Shown here: positions 58,502-64,000 of the stretch, piece after piece | Layout: each line of letters opens with the position of its first letter | How positions within the stretch are numbered: position 1 is the first letter of the stretch | Assembly: GCF_013283875.1 (NCBI RefSeq) | Contig: NZ_CP054139.1 | Coordinates: 5,580,001-5,644,000 of the forward strand | From: Mucilaginibacter mali | Lineage (GTDB): Bacteria; Bacteroidota; Bacteroidia; Sphingobacteriales; Sphingobacteriaceae | Length of the DNA stretch: 64,000 bases | Reading direction: 5' to 3' | Notes under the pieces: model-generated | Told to the model about the DNA's origin: nothing | The model's database searches: none | What the model saw: only the letters and a program-made list of their open reading frames with translations | Translations under genes and position numbers: made by a program

Positions 58502-59269
58502 ATGATTAACATCGATGAGATCATCAACTATCTGAGAGAAAATCATACCGAAATAAGTATTGAGCTTAAACCCGGTGCCAGCGCTGAATTGATTATGCAA
58601 GTAGAAGAAATTTATAAGCTTAAACTTCCTGATGATGTACGCAAGTTTTATGAATTTACGAATGGCTTTGAATTACTTGATGACCACATTTTCAATATTA
58701 TATCGCTTGAGGATATCATTGATAATAAAACACAGTATAATGACGCTTACATTAACATTGCTGAATATTTGATATACAGTGATGTTTGGTCTTTGATAAT
58801 TGACCCCGCTGACCATAATAATTATCAGATTACTAATAGCGATCACACAAACAACAAAGAAATTACGCTTACCAAATCATTAGCAGACTTCCTGCATCAT
58901 TTTATTATTGGCGGCCTGTTTGAAAAAGAAGGTTTGTACCATTGGTACAACGAATTGCTTGTAGAGAAACTGACCAGCTCACCCGGAAATTTAGCGGGCA
59001 CTTTTTATTTTGAGGAGTTATTTCGGATTACAGGAAGAGGGCCAGTAATGAGCGGGCAGATTACATCAGGCAAATTATCGGCCAGCAATTTGTTTTGGTT
59101 TGAAAACGATGATTATAAAACGATAATTGATATTGAAAGTATTGAACTTGGCCGTAATGCTAAAGGCGGATTTGTGGGTTTAATGCTGAGCAAATATATC
59201 CACCATAGTACAGAAAAGAAGATCAAAAAATTAAGAGGCAGCACTATAAACATCTACAGGTTCAATTAA
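58502..59269 (+). CDS. SUKH (SMI1/KNR4) protein with an EF-Tu domain II-like C-terminus
   Basis: 255 residues from the ATG at 58502. Residues 1-140 are a SUKH domain (LKLPDDVRKFYEFTNGFELL; SLEDIIDN), the immunity fold for contact-dependent toxins. Residues about 165-250 look like the beta-barrel of translation GTPases: FEELFRITGRGPVMSGQITS followed by IESIELGRNAKGGFVGLML, matching the EF-Tu domain II pattern IxGRGxVxxGxVxxG and AGxxVGLLL. The gene is more AT-rich than its neighbours and monocistronic, suggesting acquisition. A role as immunity or toxin-decoy protein is an inference. Confidence 0.78.
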   Translation: MINIDEIINYLRENHTEISIELKPGASAELIMQVEEIYKLKLPDDVRKFYEFTNGFELLDDHIFNIISLEDIIDNKTQYNDAYINIAEYLIYSDVWSLIIDPADHNNYQITNSDHTNNKEITLTKSLADFLHHFIIGGLFEKEGLYHWYNELLVEKLTSSPGNLAGTFYFEELFRITGRGPVMSGQITSGKLSASNLFWFENDDYKTIIDIESIELGRNAKGGFVGLMLSKYIHHSTEKKIKKLRGSTINIYRFN

Positions 59270-59277
59270 AGTCGCCT

Positions 59278-59355
59278 GTCATGCCGAACTTGTTTCGGGA
59301 ACCCACACGCAAAGTCGACTTATATGATGAGATGCCGAAACAAGTTTGGCATGAC
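59278..59355 (+). repeat. Inverted repeat with GTCATGCCGAACTTGTTTCGG ends
   Basis: GTCATGCCGAACTTGTTTCG at the left and CCGAAACAAGTTTGGCATGA at the right are near-perfect inverted copies. It lies between the convergent SUKH and ruvC genes, where it can act as a terminator-like fold. Confidence 0.85.
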
Positions 59356-59364
59356 GTTCTGGAT

Positions 59365-59955
59365 TTACTTCTTCACCTTCAGCGGCGAAGCCACCCGCTG
59401 CGTATTCTCCTTCACAAATGATTCCCAGCCCGAGTAGCTGATCTTATTCCCCCTGCCGGTAGTAATGCGCTGAAAACTGTGGCAAACGGCTACGGCCAGT
59501 CCATCGGTAGCATCTAAAAACTCAGGGGTTTCTTTAAATTTTAGCAGGGTTTGCAGCATGGCGGCTACCTGCTCTTTAGTGGCATTACCGTTGCCGGTGA
59601 TGGATTGTTTGATCTTGCGGGGGGCGTATTCGCATATGGGCAGGTTACGGGATAGCGCTGCCGCGATGGCAGTGCCCTGTGCCCGGCCAAGCTTTAGCAT
59701 AACCTGTATGTTTTTCCCGTAGAACGGCGCTTCAATGGCCAGGCAATCGGGTTTGTAATTATCTATCAGGGCTACGGTTTTCTCGAAGATGCGCTGCAGC
59801 TTCAGCATATGGTCGTCAAGGCTGGCCATTTTTACTACGCCCAAACTAATCAATTCCAGCTTGTTGCCGCTCTCTTTCACCAGGCCATAACCCATTACGG
59901 CTGTACCGGGGTCTATCCCTAAAATTATCCGCTCTTTTTGTGGGGCCTGCTGCAT
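59365..59955 (-). CDS. ruvC: Crossover junction endodeoxyribonuclease RuvC
   Basis: 196 residues from the ATG at 59955. An upstream TTG lies before the promoter box and is rejected. The acidic catalytic residues are in LGIDPGTAVMGYGL, AIEAPFYGKNIQ and FLDATDGLAVAVCH. It resolves Holliday junctions with RuvAB. The C-terminal tail after KISYSGWESFV is longer than in E. coli. The -7 box ends 5 nt before the ATG, so the mRNA is likely leaderless. Confidence 0.95.
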   Translation of the reverse strand: MQQAPQKERIILGIDPGTAVMGYGLVKESGNKLELISLGVVKMASLDDHMLKLQRIFEKTVALIDNYKPDCLAIEAPFYGKNIQVMLKLGRAQGTAIAAALSRNLPICEYAPRKIKQSITGNGNATKEQVAAMLQTLLKFKETPEFLDATDGLAVAVCHSFQRITTGRGNKISYSGWESFVKENTQRVASPLKVKK

Positions 59956-59960
59956 GGTTA

Positions 59961-59968
59961 CAAAGCTA
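59961..59968 (-). promoter_or_regulatory. -7 promoter box abutting ruvC
   Basis: TAGCTTTG on the minus strand, followed by TAACC and ATG. Confidence 0.6.
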
Positions 59969-60018
59969 AGGTTTTTAGCGGGCAAATGTTAACAGGCACG
60001 CGCAGGTACTGTGCTTTG

Positions 60019-60681
60019 TTAATAAGGTGGCGCCAGGATGTATAGTTTATAGGTGGCCGCTATCAGCCCCACCACCGAAAGATAAAATATCCACTTGCCG
60101 CTATTCCTGTCGCCGGGCGAGTAAACAAATACCTGCTCGCCGTTGGGGAGGGTCTTTTTGCTTTTCCACAAGTGCCAGCCTATAAAAAAGCCCAGCACGC
60201 CGCCAAACAAGGCAAAAAAGTAACCCACCATTACCCAAAAATGCTCCGAATGCTCGGGTTTCTTCAGTTCCTGCATGCGTTTTTCACCGATCTCTTTTTC
60301 GCGGGCAGCATCAATAACCACACCCCTTTCCTTTAGTATCTTTTTAGCCAGGGCATAGTCAAAGGCACTCCACTCATCGGGTTTATTGATGATCTCCATC
60401 AATTCATCGTCATCAAATCCAAATAAATAATGGTCCAGGTCCGCCTCGTCGGCATAGCGGCCTTCGTATGCTTCAATTACCTGGTTAGCCCGGTCAAAAT
60501 CGTCGCTGCTTATTTTTACCCAATACTCGCGCGACATTTCGGTACGCGTTGCGAACGAAGGATTAAACAGGTCGGGGCTTTCTTCCAGCACATACTCGAT
60601 ATGGTGTGCTGCCAATATTTCGGCCAGGTTATTGGCCAAAGCCAGATCGTTAAATTTGCGGTAGGTGAGTAATTCGGGCAT
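60019..60681 (-). CDS. Hypothetical protein with DUF2007-like domain and two C-terminal membrane helices
   Basis: 220 residues. The N-terminus (LLTYRKFNDLALANNLAEIL, then HHIEYVLEESPDLF) resembles DUF2007 putative signal-transducing proteins. A middle acidic segment (YLFGFDDDELMEIINK) is followed by YALAKKILKERGVVI, as in proteins with a DUF2007-plus-membrane layout. Helices lie at VGYFFALFGGVLGFFIGWHL and FYLSVVGLIAATYKLYI. Function is unknown. It is 8 bp after a lipoprotein gene. Confidence 0.7.
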   Translation of the reverse strand: MPELLTYRKFNDLALANNLAEILAAHHIEYVLEESPDLFNPSFATRTEMSREYWVKISSDDFDRANQVIEAYEGRYADEADLDHYLFGFDDDELMEIINKPDEWSAFDYALAKKILKERGVVIDAAREKEIGEKRMQELKKPEHSEHFWVMVGYFFALFGGVLGFFIGWHLWKSKKTLPNGEQVFVYSPGDRNSGKWIFYLSVVGLIAATYKLYILAPPY

Positions 60682-60689
60682 GATCTGGT

Positions 60690-61229
60690 TTAACTAAATG
60701 AAATATGTTTCATAAATAATAAGCGCCGGGTGCTTTTGTCAAAATACAGCATCCAAAAACTATAGTCAAGATCGGTTTTATCAGCTATTCCCCATAAGGT
60801 ATAGCGGGTTTGTTCGTCTGCTGTTAACTCGCTATTCATCTCTGCAGGATGAAAAAATTTAAGCGAATCGATAGTGCTGGTACGGTTTAACCTGAATTTA
60901 CCACAGGTAACAAAAATGCCTGGCAGGGTAGCCAGGTCTATCCTTTCCAGGTTGACAGAATCGCCATATTTAATAAAGCTGCTGTTTTTAAAATATACGC
61001 GCCAGGTGTTGTTTGTGCTATCGGTTTTATCAACGTTAATGCTGGTTATGCTATCGGGCCGGCCAAAACAGTTTAATACATGGCTGTAAGTGTCGGTATA
61101 AGTGATCAGGCCATTCAGTTTCATGTTCGAGATGAAAAAGCCACGTTTGTTCCCGGCAGGCTTTTGATCGCGATTGCAACAGGCAAGCAGCGTGGCGAAA
61201 CAAATAAGCAGGTATTTAAACAGTCGCAT
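60690..61229 (-). CDS. Putative lipoprotein, unknown function
   Basis: 179 residues starting MRLFKYLLICFATLLACCN, a lipobox with Cys at about residue 17. An earlier in-frame ATG would run into the upstream M20 gene. The mature part (DSITSINVDKTDSTNNTW, YTLWGIADKTDLDYSFWMLY) is beta-rich, and no family is recognised. It lies 17 bp inside the region following the M20 stop, so it probably shares that transcript. Confidence 0.72.
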   Translation of the reverse strand: MRLFKYLLICFATLLACCNRDQKPAGNKRGFFISNMKLNGLITYTDTYSHVLNCFGRPDSITSINVDKTDSTNNTWRVYFKNSSFIKYGDSVNLERIDLATLPGIFVTCGKFRLNRTSTIDSLKFFHPAEMNSELTADEQTRYTLWGIADKTDLDYSFWMLYFDKSTRRLLFMKHISFS

Positions 61230-61246
61230 AAATAGGTGTCCGCATA

Positions 61247-62572
61247 TTATTTCCCCTTCGGCATATTCATATAATCTATTGCCAAATTGCACAAGGCTTT
61301 TACCCCCAGCGTAAACCCGCTTTCGTCAATAAAAAAGTCGGGCGTATGGTGGGCCGGGGCTTTGGTTGGATCGCTGCCTTTGGGCAGGCCGCCTAAGTGC
61401 AGGAAGATACCGGGCACCTTTTCCTCGTAAAAGCTAAAATCCTCGGCGCCGGTTTCGGCGTTGCGTAATAGTACATTGCTTTTTCCGGCAGTGGCTTCCA
61501 GCGTGGGCAGCATTTTGGCTACTAACTCAGGATTATTATAAGTTACCGGGTAATGGCTGCTGTACGGGATCTTTATCTCAACGGTAGCGCCGTTAGCTTC
61601 AGCGGTTTTGGTGGCGATGGTTTTTATGCGTTCGATGATCATCTTCTCATCGCCGGGACTAAAAGTGCGGATGGTGCCCAGCATGGTAACCGCTTCAGGG
61701 ATAATATTGCTGCGGTTACCACCATTAATAGCACCAATGGTTACCACGGCCGGGTTATCTGTAATATGCAGGTTGCGGCTCACCACGGTTTGCAGGTTGT
61801 TTACGATCTGCGCGGCCGTCACCACCGGGTCCACGCTTGACCATGGGTAGGCCCCGTGCGCCGAACGGCCTTTAACGATGATCTGCATATCGTTCACCGC
61901 TGCCATATCGCCGCCGGGACGATAGGTGATGGTGCCCGCAGGCTGGTACGATTGGATAAGCAGGCCGAAAACAGCATCCACCTTCGGGTTTTCCAGTACA
62001 CCCTCGGCCACCATTTGTTCGGCGCCCGATTTTTTACCGTCCTTCAGTTCAGCCGGTAAAACCCCTTCTTCCGATGGCTGGAAAATGAATTTAACAGTAC
62101 CATGCAGGTCATTCTTCATCACGGCCAAAACTTCGGCGGCACCCATCAAAATCGCCATATGCGAATCGTGCCCGCAGGCATGCATTACCCCGGTCTCGGC
62201 ACCGTTATACATCGTTTTTACCTTCGATGCGAATGGCAGTTTAACACGCTCGGTAACCGGCAGGGCATCCATATCGGCACGCAGGGCTACCACAGGGCCG
62301 GGTTTTCCACCTTTTAGTATACCTACCACGCCGGTTGTGGCCACACCGGTTTTTACCTCGATACCTAACGATTGCAAGTGTTTGGCAATAATTTCGGCGC
62401 TGCGCACTTCGTGGTTGCCCAGTTCGGGGTGTTCGTGGAAATCGCGGCGCCAGGCTATTACTTTGGCTTCAATGGCATCGGCCTTTTTAGCTACCAGCGT
62501 TTTTGATGCATCGGTTTGCGCTAAGGCCGATAGTGATATTAAGGAAAACGAAAGGAGGAAAAGCTTTTTCAT
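61247..62572 (-). CDS. M20 family amidohydrolase (N-acyl amino acid / indole-3-acetyl type)
   Basis: 441 residues with a signal peptide (LFLLSFSLISLSALAQ). M20D features are RRDFHEHPELGNHEVRS, the zinc-binding MHACGHDSHMAILMG with Cys and His, FQPSEEGVLPA, a dimerisation domain (NRSNIIPEAVTMLGTIRTFS) and GAEDFSFYEEKVPGIFLHLG. It is a periplasmic amidohydrolase cleaving N-acyl or N-carbamoyl amino acids. It is likely the first gene of a three-gene minus-strand unit with the lipoprotein and DUF2007-like genes. Confidence 0.92.
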   Translation of the reverse strand: MKKLFLLSFSLISLSALAQTDASKTLVAKKADAIEAKVIAWRRDFHEHPELGNHEVRSAEIIAKHLQSLGIEVKTGVATTGVVGILKGGKPGPVVALRADMDALPVTERVKLPFASKVKTMYNGAETGVMHACGHDSHMAILMGAAEVLAVMKNDLHGTVKFIFQPSEEGVLPAELKDGKKSGAEQMVAEGVLENPKVDAVFGLLIQSYQPAGTITYRPGGDMAAVNDMQIIVKGRSAHGAYPWSSVDPVVTAAQIVNNLQTVVSRNLHITDNPAVVTIGAINGGNRSNIIPEAVTMLGTIRTFSPGDEKMIIERIKTIATKTAEANGATVEIKIPYSSHYPVTYNNPELVAKMLPTLEATAGKSNVLLRNAETGAEDFSFYEEKVPGIFLHLGGLPKGSDPTKAPAHHTPDFFIDESGFTLGVKALCNLAIDYMNMPKGK

Positions 62573-62637
62573 GCCCGGGAATGATTTTTCACTAAGATAA
62601 ACATCTGCCCGGCATATTAAAAACAGGGGCGGGATGT

Positions 62638-63633
62638 TTATGAAATATTCCAGGTTGTGGCCACAAAGCTGCGCAGGTAGTTAATAATTCCTTTTAGGTG
62701 CGAAGCTTGCGTAAAGGCAAAAAACTGATCGTGCGTGGTGTGGAAGCCCATATAAAACAACCAAAAGCCAAGGCCAAGGTAGGGCACCGCCGCCTTTTCC
62801 TGTTCGCTTAAAGGGCGCACCTGCTGATAGCCCTCTAAAAATATATCATAAGCTTCACTGGCTGCTTCCTGCGTTGCACGGCCGGTGTATATATCCAGGC
62901 ACAGGTGCTGATGAAAGGTAGCGATATCGTTAACCAGCCAACCATAACCCATAAAATCAAAATCGAAAAAGGTAATGGCATCGCTATCAAAATGGAAATT
63001 CTTCGGCAGGAAATCGAAATGGCAATATCCGCTGGTAAACCCACCGGCCGATAAGTTTGTTAAAACATTAACAGCCCTGCCGGCAGTTTCCTGCAGCCAT
63101 TGATAGTCTTCGGCAAGATCGGCAAAGTTGGGTTTCACCATTTCCAGCGGCTGGTAAAGGGTTGTGTCAAAATCAAAACCACAGCGCGTGCCAGCGGGGT
63201 TTACGCCTGCTGAAACCTGGTGCATACGGGCCATTTCACGGCCTAAAACCTGTAGCTGGGTCGTACTCATTTGGCGCACAACCGTACCATGCGCGTAAGT
63301 GAACAGTACCGCGTGGCGTATACCCTCAATAGCTTCGACAGCCTGTATCGCATCACCCGATTTATCGGTAAGCGGATGGGAAACCGGCACGCCGGCTTTG
63401 TTTAAGGTTAACAACAGATCGACCTCGGCTTGTATTTGAGGCAGATTACGGTGCGATGAACGGTATACCCTTAAAATGTATTTATCGCTAAGCGTGTTTA
63501 CTAAATAAGTATCGCCAACGCCGCGCACCAGCAGGCGGCAATCCGTGTTAGCAAAGCCGTATTTATCTGTAATGTATTTAGCTAATGCTACGGGGCATAA
63601 AGTGGAATACGTTGCAGGGAAAATAGTGGACAT
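62638..63633 (-). CDS. Aminoglycoside phosphotransferase-fold kinase (homoserine kinase II-like)
   Basis: 331 residues. The kinase N-lobe has VRGVGDTYLVNTLSDKYILR. The catalytic loop is GYCHFDFLPKNFHF, a variant of HGDLHxxN with Asp and Asn kept, and the metal Asp lies in ITFFDFDFMGYGW. The family phosphorylates amino alcohols, sugars, homoserine or choline, so the substrate is uncertain. It is 65 bp upstream of the M20 gene and may be co-transcribed. A family 2 repeat lies upstream. Confidence 0.88.
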   Translation of the reverse strand: MSTIFPATYSTLCPVALAKYITDKYGFANTDCRLLVRGVGDTYLVNTLSDKYILRVYRSSHRNLPQIQAEVDLLLTLNKAGVPVSHPLTDKSGDAIQAVEAIEGIRHAVLFTYAHGTVVRQMSTTQLQVLGREMARMHQVSAGVNPAGTRCGFDFDTTLYQPLEMVKPNFADLAEDYQWLQETAGRAVNVLTNLSAGGFTSGYCHFDFLPKNFHFDSDAITFFDFDFMGYGWLVNDIATFHQHLCLDIYTGRATQEAASEAYDIFLEGYQQVRPLSEQEKAAVPYLGLGFWLFYMGFHTTHDQFFAFTQASHLKGIINYLRSFVATTWNIS

Positions 63634-63726
63634 GGCGACGAAGAATAAGGCGGTGAATATAGGGAATATGGGCGATTTTGAATGGATTTGTGCTTCTTAT
63701 ATCTGTTATGACCCCGCGCCCATTTG

Positions 63727-63882
63727 ACTCACCCGGTCATTGCTTCGCTCGACCACCCTCTCTTCGCCTGCGGCGAAAAGAGGGATGAACTGGTAGCGAT
63801 GGGTTTGACACCCATCGCCAAGTTAACCACCACAACTCCTGCCCTCTTTTCGCGCAGCGAAGAGAGGGCCGTCGGGGTGAGT
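63727..63882 (+). repeat. Palindromic repeat, family 2 copy e
   Basis: ACTCACCCGGTCATTGC..CCACCCTCTCTTCGCC at the left and GCGCAGCGAAGAGAGGGCCG, TCGGGGTGAGT at the right. The loop is longer than in other copies and has its own hairpin, GCGATGGGTTTGACACCCATCGC-like. Confidence 0.85.
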
Positions 63883-63891
63883 CTACAGGTA

Positions 63892-64000
63892 TTATTTAGC
63901 TACATTTAAATAAAACGTTTGCCGGATACCCTTAAACACAAAGGGCACTTCGGGCATCAGGTTTTGGCAATCGCCGCTGATATCGATGGTAAATGGTCCG
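63892..64000 (-). CDS. C-terminal end of an unidentified gene (truncated by window edge)
   Basis: 35 codons before a TAA at 63892-63894 read in one open frame: FTIDISGDCQNLMPEVPFV is followed by a basic FKGIRQTFYLNVAK end. The frame is open to the window edge and the coding style fits its neighbours. Too little is visible to name a family. Confidence 0.55.
   Translation of the reverse strand, partial: GPFTIDISGDCQNLMPEVPFVFKGIRQTFYLNVAK

Overview
The window looks like chromosome of a Bacteroidota bacterium, most likely a Sphingobacteriaceae member close to Mucilaginibacter (inference). Support comes from promoters of the Bacteroidota type (-7 box TAnnTTTG), AraC, GH36, DarA/DarB and ApbE-DUF2271 gene types, moderate GC, and intergenic regions full of dispersed palindromic repeats. 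Most sequence is ordinary chromosome with two identical IS copies.

Region 1 (1-12.0 kb): the N-terminus of an AraC-type regulator diverges from a long plus-strand catabolic cluster. It encodes RidA, two 3-hydroxyacyl-CoA-dehydrogenase-like proteins (the second appears catalytically dead), a class III aminotransferase, an M19 dipeptidase, a ceramidase-like hydrolase, a fumarylacetoacetate hydrolase family protein, a D-threonine-aldolase-like PLP enzyme and a fused FAD/Fe-S D-2-hydroxyacid oxidase. I recognise no described pathway that uses this set.

Region 2 (12-20.1 kb): a GH36 alpha-galactosidase and a HisD-family dehydrogenase, then an outer-membrane protein, a GT39 glycosyltransferase, a DinB protein and a beta-barrel protein.

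Region 3 (20.4-30.7 kb): a compact divergent dialkylresorcinol-type locus. The minus arm is a small fatty acid synthase (enoyl reductase, dehydratase, ketosynthase, ACP, phosphopantetheinyl transferase). The plus arm has a secreted protein, DarA, DarB, an XRE-like protein, a BtrH-like acyltransferase, an ABC-2 exporter and a second ACP. No aryl-polyene genes are present here. A tRNA 3'-end remnant lies between the arms.

Region 4 (30.8-39.2 kb): an AsmA-GT51 fusion, Mrp and NifU Fe-S proteins, an ApbE-DUF2271 flavin transferase with a PepSY membrane partner, and dense palindromic repeats.

Region 5 (39.2-52.3 kb): two identical 1736-bp IS1182-family elements flank chromosomal housekeeping genes (M28 peptidase, rpiB, alkyltransferase-like protein, trmB, YtxH/holin-like envelope genes, an AI-2E family permease, an NtrC-like regulator with a DHp-only small protein, an AraC regulator and a DUF1398 protein).

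Region 6 (52.3-64 kb): tatC; the DUF177-rpmF-plsX-fabH-accB-accC operon for fatty acid initiation, with repeats in two of its gaps; a SUKH protein with an EF-Tu domain II-like tail; ruvC; an M20 amidohydrolase; an APH-fold kinase; and the C-terminus of an unidentified gene. Several genes (orf 24127, mrp, rpiB, ruvC) have the -7 box only 2-7 nt before the start codon, which suggests leaderless mRNAs.
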